Shown in pieces: positions 9,003 to 18,526 of a DNA stretch of 64,000 nt (positions are counted from its first letter, which is position 1; each line of letters starts with the position of its first letter). The DNA is from Bdellovibrio sp. ZAP7 (lineage in GTDB: Bacteria; Bdellovibrionota; Bdellovibrionia; Bdellovibrionales; Bdellovibrionaceae). The position numbers and the translations under genes were made by a program. The DNA is taken from positions 3,968,001 through 4,032,000 of the forward strand of contig NZ_CP030082.1 in NCBI RefSeq assembly GCF_006874645.1. Direction: 5' to 3'. Under the pieces are notes generated by a model. That model did not search any database, was not told the DNA's origin, and saw only the letters and a list, made by a program, of their open reading frames with translations.

Positions 9003-11944
9003 AGGATATCCACCTCTGGGGTGTGAAACAGAACAATCTTAAGAACATCGAGGTCAAGGTCCCAGTTGGTAAAATGACTGTGATCTGTGGCCCGAGTGGT
9101 TCAGGGAAATCCTCTCTGGCGTTTGAAACTTTATTCGCCGAAGGTCAACGCCGCTTTATCGAGAGCATGTCAAACTATGCTCGTCAGTTTCTAAATAAAG
9201 CACCTAAGCCTGATATCGAAGGCATTAGCAATATTCCGCCAGCAATTTCGATTGAACAAAAAAACACGGTGAAAAGTTCCCGCTCTACTGTTGGAACAAC
9301 AACTGAGATCATCGATTACTTGCGCCTGCTTTACGAAAAAATCGGTAAGTCCTATTGCCCGACACATGGGTGCCCTACTGAAAAAGAAAGTGTCACTGAA
9401 GCCACTTCCAAGGTGATTAATGAGTTCAGTGGTAAACGTGGCTACATTCTGGTTGAGATCTCTGAAAACGGTCGTGTAGCACAAGCCAAGAAACTGCACT
9501 CCTTGCTTTTGCAGGACGGTTACTTGCGTATCTATATTCCTAAAGTTCAACCCTCGGTAAAACCCGTTGCCATTAAAAAAGCCACTCTTAAAAAAACCAA
9601 AACCAAGGGTGCTGTTAAAAAGACTGTCGAAGAAGTTATTAGCATTCCCATCGCTCCCTCTGGTTTAACCAATGAGGAAATGGGAACTGTTGTTGAGATC
9701 GGCGATCCCGCTGCTATTAAGAAAGGACTTCCTAAAGAGACGTTCTATCTGATCATCGATCGCATGAGTTTCAATGAAGACGAACGGGGTCGCATTGCAG
9801 ACTCGATGACTCAAGCTTATGAGGCGAGCATCAAATACAATTCAAATTTGATTTCTCGAAAAGCCACGGTTCTTACGACTGAGGGCCAACGCCTGCAGGT
9901 CAGCGAAGAGTCCTCGTGCCCGATTTGTGGTTACACTCCTCCGCCATTGACTTCACGTTTATTCAGCTTCAATTCACCGATTGGTGCGTGCCCAACTTGT
10001 AAAGGTTTTGGAAATATTTTGGATGTCGACGAAGCCAAAGTAGTTCCAAACCCTGCGATGAGTTTAGCCCAAGGAGCTCTTTCACCTTTCTGGATGCCAA
10101 GTGCTGCCCATGAAAAAAAGCAGCTTCTGGCTTACTGTAAAAAGGCTAAAATCGACATTCACACTCCTTGGCAGGATTTGCCGAAAGCTCACCGTGAAGT
10201 GATCTGGAATGGTGACGACGATTTCTTTGGTGTACGTGGATTATTCGAGTACTTAGATCAAATTAAATACAAAATGCATGTTCGTGTGTTCATTGCACGC
10301 TTCCGTAGTCCTTTCTTGTGTCCGACTTGCAAGGGTGCGCGACTGCGTGAAGAAGCGAATCATGTTTTGGTGGGTAGCGCGAACATCAACGAACTGTCTT
10401 CGATGATTATCGAAGATTTGAATGCGTTCTTCCAAAAAATTGAACTTCCCCCCCATCAGGTTGAGGTTGCCGGTGAAATTCTAAAGCAAATCCGTTCGCG
10501 CCTTGAATTTCTGATGCGCGTGGGCGTGCACTACTTGTCACTGAACCGTGAAACCAGAACCTTATCTGGTGGTGAATACCAACGTTTGATTTTGGCAAAT
10601 CAGCTGGGCATGGGACTATCGCAGGCACTTTACGTGTTAGATGAACCGACAGTTGGTCTACATCCACGTGACAATGATCGCCTGATTTCAATTCTTAAAG
10701 ACTTAAAAGAGCTCGGTAACACTCTGGTCATCGTTGAACATGATCATGATGTGATTAAAGCCAGCGAAAATATTATCGAGATGGGTCCTGGATCTGGATA
10801 TCTTGGTGGAGAAGTCGTTTACTCTGGCCCCACTAAGGAATTTTACAAATATGACAAATCCAACACAGTTCCATATTTATTAGACAATAAGCATTCTGCA
10901 AATTTGCGTACGATTCGTCCGGTGGATATCGATACTTACAAAGTAAAAATCGAACTTAAAGGCGCCAAGGGACATAATCTAAAAAACCTAGATGTCGTCT
11001 TTCCTTTGAATCGTCTAGTTACTGTGACGGGTGTCAGTGGTTCGGGTAAATCGACTTTAATTTCAAAAACACTGTATCCCGCTTTAGCGCGGGCTCTGGA
11101 TATTGAATATCTTCCGGCACAAGAGTACGGCGGCATCGAGGGTGTTGATCACATCAAGAATGTCTTGTTGATTGACCAATCCCCTATCGGTAAATCTGCG
11201 CGCAGTTCGCCGATCACTTACCTTAAAGCATTTGATGCGATTCGCACAATTATGGCGACGACGCCTGAATCTCAAGCGCGTGGTTACACTCCAGGAACAT
11301 TCAGTTTGAACGTGGATGGCGGTCGTTGCCCTGCTTGCAAGGGAACAGGCTTTGAAGAAATCGATATGATGTTCATGGATAACGTCGTGATCCCGTGTGA
11401 CGTTTGCGATGGAAAAAAATATCGCAATGAAATTCTGGAAATTCAGTACAAGAATAAAAATGTCTCTGAAATTCTGGCAATGACAGTTAATGAAGCGATG
11501 AATTTCTTTGTGGCTCACCCGAACATTCGTAAGCCTTTATCTGTCTTAAAAGAAGTGGGTCTTGATTACCTGCAGCTAGGTCAACCTGCGAACTCTCTGA
11601 GCGGTGGTGAATCTCAACGTCTGAAAATCGCTAAAGAGCTGTCTCAGGTCCAACAAAAGGCCACCCTGTATATTTTGGATGAACCAACCACGGGACTTCA
11701 TTTCCGCGAGGTCGACTTGCTAATGAAAGTCCTCAATAAGCTTATAGAATCAGGCGGCAGCGTCGTTGTGGTAGAGCACAACTTGGATGTGATCCGTGGC
11801 TCTGATTATGTTATTGACCTCGGCCCCGAAGCGGGTAAAAAAGGCGGTAATATTGTTGCCCAAGGGTCCCCTGATGACATCATCAAGGCCAAAAAGAGTC
11901 TGACGGGGCAATACTTAAAACGCTATATCGACGGGAATGCATAA
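8999..11944 (+). CDS. uvrA: Excinuclease ABC subunit A (UvrA)
   Basis: A 981-aa UvrA, the damage-sensing ATPase of nucleotide excision repair. Both ABC modules are intact: Walker A at GPSGSGKSSLAF and GVSGSGKSTLIS, signatures LSGGEYQRL and LSGGESQRL. Both zinc sites are present: CPIC...CPTC in the first half and CPAC...CDVC in the second. The GTG start overlaps the PBP1A stop. Compared with typical UvrA, it has a Lys-rich insertion near residues 182-205, and the motif after the first Walker B reads MGPGSGYLGG rather than the usual IGPGAG form. It may therefore be a second, more divergent UvrA; whether another copy exists cannot be seen here. Confidence 0.9.
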   Translation: MKDIHLWGVKQNNLKNIEVKVPVGKMTVICGPSGSGKSSLAFETLFAEGQRRFIESMSNYARQFLNKAPKPDIEGISNIPPAISIEQKNTVKSSRSTVGTTTEIIDYLRLLYEKIGKSYCPTHGCPTEKESVTEATSKVINEFSGKRGYILVEISENGRVAQAKKLHSLLLQDGYLRIYIPKVQPSVKPVAIKKATLKKTKTKGAVKKTVEEVISIPIAPSGLTNEEMGTVVEIGDPAAIKKGLPKETFYLIIDRMSFNEDERGRIADSMTQAYEASIKYNSNLISRKATVLTTEGQRLQVSEESSCPICGYTPPPLTSRLFSFNSPIGACPTCKGFGNILDVDEAKVVPNPAMSLAQGALSPFWMPSAAHEKKQLLAYCKKAKIDIHTPWQDLPKAHREVIWNGDDDFFGVRGLFEYLDQIKYKMHVRVFIARFRSPFLCPTCKGARLREEANHVLVGSANINELSSMIIEDLNAFFQKIELPPHQVEVAGEILKQIRSRLEFLMRVGVHYLSLNRETRTLSGGEYQRLILANQLGMGLSQALYVLDEPTVGLHPRDNDRLISILKDLKELGNTLVIVEHDHDVIKASENIIEMGPGSGYLGGEVVYSGPTKEFYKYDKSNTVPYLLDNKHSANLRTIRPVDIDTYKVKIELKGAKGHNLKNLDVVFPLNRLVTVTGVSGSGKSTLISKTLYPALARALDIEYLPAQEYGGIEGVDHIKNVLLIDQSPIGKSARSSPITYLKAFDAIRTIMATTPESQARGYTPGTFSLNVDGGRCPACKGTGFEEIDMMFMDNVVIPCDVCDGKKYRNEILEIQYKNKNVSEILAMTVNEAMNFFVAHPNIRKPLSVLKEVGLDYLQLGQPANSLSGGESQRLKIAKELSQVQQKATLYILDEPTTGLHFREVDLLMKVLNKLIESGGSVVVVEHNLDVIRGSDYVIDLGPEAGKKGGNIVAQGSPDDIIKAKKSLTGQYLKRYIDGNA

Positions 11945-11965
11945 TACCCGCGAGACGGAAGTGGA

Positions 11966-13684
11966 ATGCTACCTGAAATCAAAAAGTTAGTTGCAGAAAT
12001 TAAACCTCACAAAAGCAGAATGACTGTGGTGGCAATTACGGGAATCCTGAATGCCCTAGCAACAGCTCGCGTAGCCTTACTAACTAAAGTCCTTTTCGAC
12101 GCACTTTCTGCGAACAATCAGCAAGAATTGATGAAACAAGTACCCATCGTTATTGGTCTTGGCTTCATTCAAGCGCTCTCTCGTTACTACCATATCTACA
12201 ACATGAATTATATTTCTGAAGCCGTGGTCACCCGCATCCGCGAAAAACTTCAATACAAATTCATGACCTTAAACTTGTCGTTCCATAATAACTACGCAGC
12301 AGGTTCTGGTGGTTTGATCAGCCGGATTTTGAATGACATTAAAACAATTCAAGATGGCTTGCGTGTTATCGCCGATATTTTCCTGTATCCATTATTGCTT
12401 GTTGGCTTGCTGATCAATTTGATTATCATCGACTGGAAGCTGACTCTTTCTGTTCTTATCATCGCACCGGTGATCGGAATTATCTTGAAGTCCATCGCAC
12501 GAAGCATGCGCAAGTATATTCCCCGCGAACGTGAAGCTCTGGAATACATGACATCCACAATCAAAGAAAGCCTGGACGGCGTTCGTGTTATTCAGTCATT
12601 CAATCTTGAAAAAGACATGGCTAAGAAATTGGAAGATCAGGGCGCAAACTATCTTTCCATCCGTAAGACCGTTTACAAACGTCAAGAGGCTTCGGGCCCT
12701 GCGACTGAATTTATCGCGACAGCCCTAATTCCGATGATCTTGATCTACAACAGTTACGAAATCGCCGCTGGCCGTGGCACTGCCGGTAATATTATTGGTT
12801 TCATCGCCTCGTTGTTGATGATCAATGCTCCGATTAAAAAAATTCAGGAAGCTTACGTGCGTATCCAAGAAGTCGTCATTTCAGTTCGTCGTATTTTTGA
12901 AATCATCGACAACCCTTCCGAAGTTCCTCAAACTGCCAATCCAGTTGCCTTCCCTAAGGACTGGAAAAAAATTGTTTATAAAGACGTGAGCTTTGCGTAT
13001 GGCAAGGAAATGATTCTTAAGAATGTAAACCTTGAAATCAATCGCGGCGAAGTGGTTGCCTTAGTCGGCGCCAGCGGCAGCGGTAAATCTACGATCGTCA
13101 ATTTGCTTGAAAGATTTTTCGATGCCACATCTGGTGAAATTCTGATTGATGGCGTGAACATCAGAGACATTGGCTTGGTTGAACTTCGCCGCAATATCGC
13201 CTTGGTAACTCAAGACGTGTTCTTGTTCAGCGATACAATCGAAAAGAATATCTGGGCCGGTGATTATAACCGTGACCGTGAAGACGTTCAGAAAATGGCG
13301 AAACTTGCCAACGCCCATGACTTCATCATGAAAACTCCTCAAGGCTATCAAAGCCGCGTGGGAGATCGCGGAAACTTGCTTTCAGGTGGAGAAAAACAAC
13401 GTGTGAGTATTGCGCGCGCGATGTTCAAAGATGCACCAGTCTTGATTCTGGATGAAGCGACAAGCGCACTGGATACTGCCAGTGAAATTGAAGTTCAAAA
13501 AGGCCTTGATCACTTGATGGAAGGTCGTACGGCTTTGGTGATTGCTCACCGTCTGTCGACAATCCAAAAAGCAGATAAAATCGTCGTGATGAGAGCCGGC
13601 GAAATCGTGGAAATTGGCACTCATGCAAGCCTTCTTTCACTAAAAGGCGAGTACCATAACTTCCACAGCCTTCAGCACAACTAA
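11966..13684 (+). CDS. msbA: MsbA-like ABC lipid exporter (fused membrane and ATPase domains)
   Basis: A 572-aa half transporter: six predicted membrane helices in residues about 20-300, then an ATPase domain. The latter has Walker A (GASGSGKSTIVNL), a Q-loop, signature (LSGGEKQRVSIARA) and Walker B (APVLILDEATSALD). Its length and architecture match MsbA/ABCB-type exporters that flip lipid A or other lipids; the exact substrate cannot be decided from sequence. It follows uvrA after 21 bases with a GAAGTGGA ribosome-binding site and is likely co-transcribed. It ends 1 base from the convergent esterase gene. Confidence 0.8.
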   Translation: MLPEIKKLVAEIKPHKSRMTVVAITGILNALATARVALLTKVLFDALSANNQQELMKQVPIVIGLGFIQALSRYYHIYNMNYISEAVVTRIREKLQYKFMTLNLSFHNNYAAGSGGLISRILNDIKTIQDGLRVIADIFLYPLLLVGLLINLIIIDWKLTLSVLIIAPVIGIILKSIARSMRKYIPREREALEYMTSTIKESLDGVRVIQSFNLEKDMAKKLEDQGANYLSIRKTVYKRQEASGPATEFIATALIPMILIYNSYEIAAGRGTAGNIIGFIASLLMINAPIKKIQEAYVRIQEVVISVRRIFEIIDNPSEVPQTANPVAFPKDWKKIVYKDVSFAYGKEMILKNVNLEINRGEVVALVGASGSGKSTIVNLLERFFDATSGEILIDGVNIRDIGLVELRRNIALVTQDVFLFSDTIEKNIWAGDYNRDREDVQKMAKLANAHDFIMKTPQGYQSRVGDRGNLLSGGEKQRVSIARAMFKDAPVLILDEATSALDTASEIEVQKGLDHLMEGRTALVIAHRLSTIQKADKIVVMRAGEIVEIGTHASLLSLKGEYHNFHSLQHN

Positions 13685-13685
13685 T

Positions 13686-14618
13686 TTACTTAAACTGTTC
13701 TGAAAGCCACTTCATCACATGCGGCATACGGCAACTCCAATATGATGTCGCATGTGAGTTGTCTGTACCGCAATCCTTAATACCAATTTCAAACTCTGGA
13801 TGAGCTTTCTTAAGCTCTTCGATGAACTTCCTAGTATCCGGAGTGTCATTCAGAAATGGATCTTTTGAACCAATCTCCAGACGGAAGTTTTTAAACGGCA
13901 AACAACGGTCGCTGCCGGGTTTTTTTAATTTCTCACAAATATGACGGGCACTGCGCTCTTCAAAGTCTTTTCCCACACCATAGGAATAATAGTCTTCTTT
14001 GGGTTGCGAGCTGTTGCTATTGGGAGTCCAAATCTCTGCTGGCGTTCGAAATACGGGGCTCATTGAATAAACTGTGCACACCAGCTTGGGGTTGCTTAGC
14101 CCCAACTGCAAAGCCCCGTTGCCACCCATGGAAATTCCAAACAAAGCGCGATCACAAGGTTCATTCTTAACGACAGGATACTTTTTCTCTATGTGCTTAA
14201 TCAGATCCTTAGTCACCATGTCGGCCGTCTTCACTTTAGAAATTGCACCATTCATCCAATAGTGACTCTGTCCATTGGGAGCAAAGATCAAAAAGGGTCT
14301 GCCGCCCTCACGTACGACTTTGTCATAGGATTCAAGTCCACCCGTATAGATTAGTGAATCTTTGTCACCACCCCTGCCATGCAAAAAGATCGCATAAGGG
14401 TACGACGACCCCCCATCCGGCGAGTATCCTGGAGGCACAATAACGTTGTATTCGACTTTCTTTTTTAAACTTTGTGAATAAAAACTGTTCGAAAAACAAC
14501 GCGTGATAAATATCCGTTGGTTCAAAATCTTTTCATCGAATGGCTGACATTTTTCCGAGTTGGCGAATCCAAAAGATGAAAACAGAAAAATTGAAGTAAC
14601 AAGAATTAGACATTTCAT
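13686..14618 (-). CDS. Secreted alpha/beta-hydrolase (esterase)
   Basis: A 310-aa exported hydrolase of the putative-esterase (esterase D-like) family. It has a signal peptide (residues 1-19, ending GFA). The nucleophile elbow is GISMGGNGA (Ser at the centre), an acidic residue is in GSKDPFLND, and a His in NSHATSYW would complete the triad. The oxyanion region is FLHGRGGD. Five Cys residues suggest disulfides in an oxidising compartment. It is transcribed alone, convergent with the ABC exporter. The substrate is unknown; degradation of prey esters is possible but unproven. Confidence 0.8.
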   Translation of the reverse strand: MKCLILVTSIFLFSSFGFANSEKCQPFDEKILNQRIFITRCFSNSFYSQSLKKKVEYNVIVPPGYSPDGGSSYPYAIFLHGRGGDKDSLIYTGGLESYDKVVREGGRPFLIFAPNGQSHYWMNGAISKVKTADMVTKDLIKHIEKKYPVVKNEPCDRALFGISMGGNGALQLGLSNPKLVCTVYSMSPVFRTPAEIWTPNSNSSQPKEDYYSYGVGKDFEERSARHICEKLKKPGSDRCLPFKNFRLEIGSKDPFLNDTPDTRKFIEELKKAHPEFEIGIKDCGTDNSHATSYWSCRMPHVMKWLSEQFK

Positions 14619-14843
14619 ATTCGTCTAAGATAGCACATCACATTTTCGTTTCAATTTGAGTCAGCCATTAAACATCGGAAATTACGAAGATATTCAGTTT
14701 GTTTTCAATTTCTCGTCTCGGTTTGAACTAGACCAAAGACTGAATTGCATGATGTTTCGACACAACCCTCAAGTCCGTCTAGTTTCTTGACGATAAAAAT
14801 ATCGACAGTTTGAAAGTTACAGAAAATTGAAAGGGAGTTTGAA

Positions 14844-16403
14844 ATGATTAATTGGGATGAGTTTGAACATATACATGTTATTAAAAAACTCAAACATATC
14901 CTTAGCGCATGGTGGAACATTGACGTTGTATTCACTGATGAGCGCGGGACACTTAGAGGGTTCGACTCCGGTAAAGCGGGCTTCAACAATCCTGCTATTG
15001 CAGCTTTGATGAATAAAGAAGCTGGCCAAGCTAGCGTTGCTGAGCTTGTAACTAAATCACTTGATGATCTTCGTACTTCTCAAAACCGCTTCTCCCTGCG
15101 CAAATGGGACATGGTTGGTTTCGACGTAGGTGTCTTCCCAATCATGATCGAAAATGATTGCGTTGGTACGGTTGTGGCGATGGGCTTCTTCCGCGAAGCG
15201 AATTTCTCTTCTCGTATGACAGAAATTCGTGAGCGTCTAGCAGCTTTCGGTATGTCTGGCGAAGTGATTGAAAAATGCTTGGGTAAATTGAAATTCATGG
15301 ATGACCATGAGCGCACACACTTCACTGAGGTTTGTGAATTGGTTGCTCAAGAGATCGTGACTCTTCACCTTGAGATCTCTTCTCGTGAAGATCGCATCAA
15401 AGAATTGAATAAAGAGCTTGGTAACAGATTTAAATACGACAACATGATCGGTAAATCCAAACCAATGCAATCTCTGTACGCTTTGCTTGATAAAATCAAG
15501 GGTGCAGATTCAACAGTTCTTGTTCAAGGTGAAAACGGTACGGGTAAAGAGTTGATCGCTAAATCGATCCACTATAACTCTCACCGCAAAGACAAGCCGT
15601 TTGTTATTCAAAACTGTTCTGCATTCAATGACAACTTGTTGGAATCAGAATTGTTCGGTCACGTGAAGGGTTCATTTACCGGCGCTTTGAAGGACAAAAA
15701 AGGTCTTTTCGAAATGGCCGACAAAGGAACTTTCTTCCTGGATGAGATCGGTGATACATCTCCACAAATGCAAGTTAAGCTTCTTCGCGTATTGCAAGAA
15801 GGCACTTTCACTCCAGTTGGTGCGACTGAAATGAGAAAAGTTGACGTTCGTATCGTTGCGGCGACGAACAGAAACCTTAAAGAGATGGTCGAGCAAGGTA
15901 CATTCCGTGAAGACTTGTACTATCGTTTGAATGTTATCAACATCCGCGTTCCGCCTCTTCGCGAGCGTAAAGAAGACATCCCGTTCTTGACGGATTTTTT
16001 CTTGAACAAAATCCATGAAGCTCAAGGTGGTGTAAAACACCAATTGACGAAACGTGCTCTTGAAAAATTGTACGACTATCCATGGCCAGGTAACGTTCGT
16101 GAATTGCAAAATGAAATTGAAAGACTTTGTGTTCTTTCCGGCGAAGAATCAAAATTGATGGGTGAATTGCTTTCCCCAAAAATTTTGGAAGCTGGTGAGA
16201 AAAATAAAGTTCAAGGTTCCCGTTTGCAAGGTAAGTTGAAAGACGCTTTGGAAGATCTAGAGCGCGAAATGATCCGTGAGGGTCTTCGCCGCACAGGTTG
16301 GAACAAATCGAAACTTGCTAAAGAATTGGGTATCAGTCGTGCAGGTCTTATCATGAAAGTCGAAAAATACGGCTTGGATAAGCGTAAGATCGCTCGCGCA
16401 TAA
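14844..16403 (+). CDS. Sigma-54-dependent activator with PocR-type sensor domain
   Basis: A 519-aa enhancer-binding protein. Residues about 1-170 resemble a PocR ligand-sensing domain, followed by a short coiled coil (about 172-192). The AAA+ module has Walker A near residue 230 (GENGTGKE) and the sigma-54 contact loop at 276-281 as GSFTGA, an accepted variant of GAFTGA. It also has Walker B-like FFLDEIGD and the sensor stretch AATNRNL. A Fis-type helix-turn-helix closes the protein (LAKELGISRAGLIMKVEKYG). The ATG at 14844 follows AAAGGGAG. It has its own terminator at 16449-16486. Target promoters and ligand are unknown. Confidence 0.88.
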   Translation: MINWDEFEHIHVIKKLKHILSAWWNIDVVFTDERGTLRGFDSGKAGFNNPAIAALMNKEAGQASVAELVTKSLDDLRTSQNRFSLRKWDMVGFDVGVFPIMIENDCVGTVVAMGFFREANFSSRMTEIRERLAAFGMSGEVIEKCLGKLKFMDDHERTHFTEVCELVAQEIVTLHLEISSREDRIKELNKELGNRFKYDNMIGKSKPMQSLYALLDKIKGADSTVLVQGENGTGKELIAKSIHYNSHRKDKPFVIQNCSAFNDNLLESELFGHVKGSFTGALKDKKGLFEMADKGTFFLDEIGDTSPQMQVKLLRVLQEGTFTPVGATEMRKVDVRIVAATNRNLKEMVEQGTFREDLYYRLNVINIRVPPLRERKEDIPFLTDFFLNKIHEAQGGVKHQLTKRALEKLYDYPWPGNVRELQNEIERLCVLSGEESKLMGELLSPKILEAGEKNKVQGSRLQGKLKDALEDLEREMIREGLRRTGWNKSKLAKELGISRAGLIMKVEKYGLDKRKIARA

Positions 16404-16448
16404 TTGGGCAAGCACCCTAAATTATTTACCTATTTGAACTAAAAATAG

Positions 16449-16486
16449 AGGGCTTTGAAGGACAACTTCAAGGCCCTTTTTCTTTT
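16449..16486 (+). terminator. Rho-independent terminator after the sigma-54 activator
   Basis: An 11-bp stem (GGGCTTTGAAG paired with CTTCAAGGCCC, one G-U pair) with a 5-base loop is followed by TTTTTCTTTT. Confidence 0.85.
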
Positions 16487-16590
16487 CCCAAAAGCCACTT
16501 AAGTAGCTGATTTCACCGATAATTACCCCCTCCCCTGACAGTTGGTATTGTTCTTGTATATTAGGGTTTCTGTTAAGGGGTGTTGGTAAT

Positions 16591-17463
16591 ATGCAAACTA
16601 CAACTTTGGATTCGTCATTTGTATCTCGTCTTAAGCATCTTGTTGAGACTCGCTATGGAAAAGAGCTGCTGATCCGTCAATTGATGGATCTGTCTGCCGT
16701 GCAACCGCACGAAGATACATATTTGCGCGGGGTGGATTTTCATGTGCCTATCAAGGTGAACGGTGCTCTGTTGGGTACCGCCATCGTTCCGGGTGCTGAC
16801 GATTTAAATGCTGAAAAACGCCAGGGCGTTACGCAATTGATTCGCATGGTTTTAGAGCCAGCCCTTTATAAATGGTATCTGGAACAAAAAGAATCCAACT
16901 TAGTCGAAATCAGCAAAGCCAATTTTGAAACTGAAAACCTTCATGTCTTCGGCGATGACAAACTGCCAAGCATTGATGAGTTGCTGGAAGACTCCTCTAA
17001 AGACCTGGCCAAAGGTCTGTCGAAAGAATTATTATCCCACCTGATCCATCTGGAAGGGCAAACGCCGACAACCAATAAGAAAGTCGCTTTGCAGTTGCAT
17101 GAGCTAACAGGCCGCTGGGCATTTGTTCCATTCAACGACATCAAGGGTCAACTTCACTCCAGTTTCGATATCGCGAAAATGGGTGAAATGACAATTTTCA
17201 TCGAAAACATCGAGTCTCTAAACGCTGCTGAGCAAGAGCTTTTACTGGAGTATCTGGGTGAAGAGCATTCGCCAGATGAACCATTGATTATCACAAGCTC
17301 CGCTATGAATCTTGAAGAACTCGCAAAAACAGAAGGTCTTGCATCCAATCTGATTGATGAAGCCTCTGTGAATTGCTTTGAAGTGGACCGCGCTCCACTG
17401 ACAACTCAAGGCCTGAAAGAAGTCCTGGAGTTGTTCTTTATGAAAGACCCGGCATCGACATAA
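16591..17463 (+). CDS. Degenerate sigma-54-activator-like protein (GAF-like plus dead AAA+)
   Basis: A 290-aa protein I cannot name. Residues about 1-110 look like a small GAF/PAS-type sensor (VDFHVPIKVNGALLGTAIV). Residues about 165-285 follow the order of a sigma-54 AAA+ domain: MTIFIENIESLNAAEQELLLEYL matches the Walker B/DEIG...LLRVLQE region, PLIITSSAMNLEELAKT matches the IIAATNRDL sensor, and NCFEVDRAPLTTQ matches the IRVPPLRER stretch. There is no Walker A, no GAFTGA loop and no DNA-binding helix, so it cannot act as a normal activator. It sits 188 bases after the intact activator and 25 bases before amgK. The relationship is pattern-based inference. Confidence 0.65.
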   Translation: MQTTTLDSSFVSRLKHLVETRYGKELLIRQLMDLSAVQPHEDTYLRGVDFHVPIKVNGALLGTAIVPGADDLNAEKRQGVTQLIRMVLEPALYKWYLEQKESNLVEISKANFETENLHVFGDDKLPSIDELLEDSSKDLAKGLSKELLSHLIHLEGQTPTTNKKVALQLHELTGRWAFVPFNDIKGQLHSSFDIAKMGEMTIFIENIESLNAAEQELLLEYLGEEHSPDEPLIITSSAMNLEELAKTEGLASNLIDEASVNCFEVDRAPLTTQGLKEVLELFFMKDPAST

Positions 17464-17488
17464 GTTCTTGAATTAACTTGGAGTGTCT

Positions 17489-18526
17489 GTGAGAATTTTT
17501 CTTATGGTCACTCACGATGAATTTCTAAATTCTTTTTTAAGCCGCTCATTATCTACAGACGCATTCAAGGTATTTTCTCTTGCAGGAGATGCCTCGAATC
17601 GTCGCTATTACCGCGTGGTACATGACAATCAATCATGGGTGCTTATGCGCTGGGAGCCATTTGATCCCGCGAACTACCCGCTGATGAGCGTTCTAAATCA
17701 TTTTGCCAAAAACGGTATCCACGTTCCTAAAATCGTTGCGATGTCACCCAGCGAAGGATTGATCCTTCAAGAAGACTTGGGCGATTTGATGCTTGAAAGA
17801 AAATTCTGGGAAAGCCAAAGCCACGAGTCCTCAATGGAGTGGTACAAGCTGACAGTCGATGAGGTTGTTAAGATCCATCACAAGGCAACGCTTGATCACG
17901 ATCCGAACTGCTCTGCCTTTAAGATGAAATTTGATACTGAAAAATTTCTTTGGGAAATGAACTACGGCAAGGACAATTTATTGGCTGGCGTATTGAAGTT
18001 TCCTTTCAACGAAAAATCCAATAAAGAAATTTCTGATATCTTTTTGGATATCTGCTCACGCTTGGATGCGGAACCAAAGCGCATCGCTCACCGCGATTAT
18101 CACTCGCGCAACGTGATGATTAAACTCGATAAAGTTCATGTGATCGATTTCCAGGATGCGCGCCTGGGACCGATCCAATATGACTTGGTAAGCCTTATGC
18201 GTGACTCATACGTCGATATGAGCGACGAAATGGCCGCAAAGCTGATCAATTACTACTTGGAGCAATCTAAGCAGTACTTGCCAAAAGATTTCTCGCGCGA
18301 ACATTTTGATCGCATCTATGAACTTCAGTCTATTCAGCGCTGCTTTAAAGCTTGCGGCAGTTTCGCCAGCTTCTTCCACCAACGCGAAGATCGTCGTTAC
18401 TTGAAATATCTTTCCGGGACTCTTCGTCGCGTGATGAAAGCGATTAACGAGTTTCCAGAATACAAAGTGTTTGCTGATATCTTGATTGATTCTGGCGCTC
18501 TTGAAAGAAAGTACGATTCTTTATGA
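17489..18526 (+). CDS. amgK: Cell-wall sugar kinase (AmgK-like aminoglycoside phosphotransferase fold)
   Basis: A 345-aa kinase of the APH fold. In Pseudomonas, AmgK phosphorylates N-acetylmuramate and N-acetylglucosamine at the anomeric position to bypass de novo UDP-MurNAc synthesis. The catalytic loop reads AHRDYHSRNVMI (HRD near residue 200) and the metal-binding loop VIDFQDARLGPIQYDL. I chose the GTG at 17489, 5 bases after TTGGAG; GTG at 17483 and ATG at 17504 are alternatives. The stop overlaps the start of the nucleotidyltransferase gene (ATGA), which is the order seen for amgK-murU. Function is inferred from the family and the pairing. Confidence 0.8.
   Translation: MRIFLMVTHDEFLNSFLSRSLSTDAFKVFSLAGDASNRRYYRVVHDNQSWVLMRWEPFDPANYPLMSVLNHFAKNGIHVPKIVAMSPSEGLILQEDLGDLMLERKFWESQSHESSMEWYKLTVDEVVKIHHKATLDHDPNCSAFKMKFDTEKFLWEMNYGKDNLLAGVLKFPFNEKSNKEISDIFLDICSRLDAEPKRIAHRDYHSRNVMIKLDKVHVIDFQDARLGPIQYDLVSLMRDSYVDMSDEMAAKLINYYLEQSKQYLPKDFSREHFDRIYELQSIQRCFKACGSFASFFHQREDRRYLKYLSGTLRRVMKAINEFPEYKVFADILIDSGALERKYDSL

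Noticed and set aside
15672-16109. A 145-codon open frame antisense to the sigma-54 activator
   Set aside because: It opposes the conserved AAA+ domain and its product resembles nothing; the plus-strand gene explains the region.
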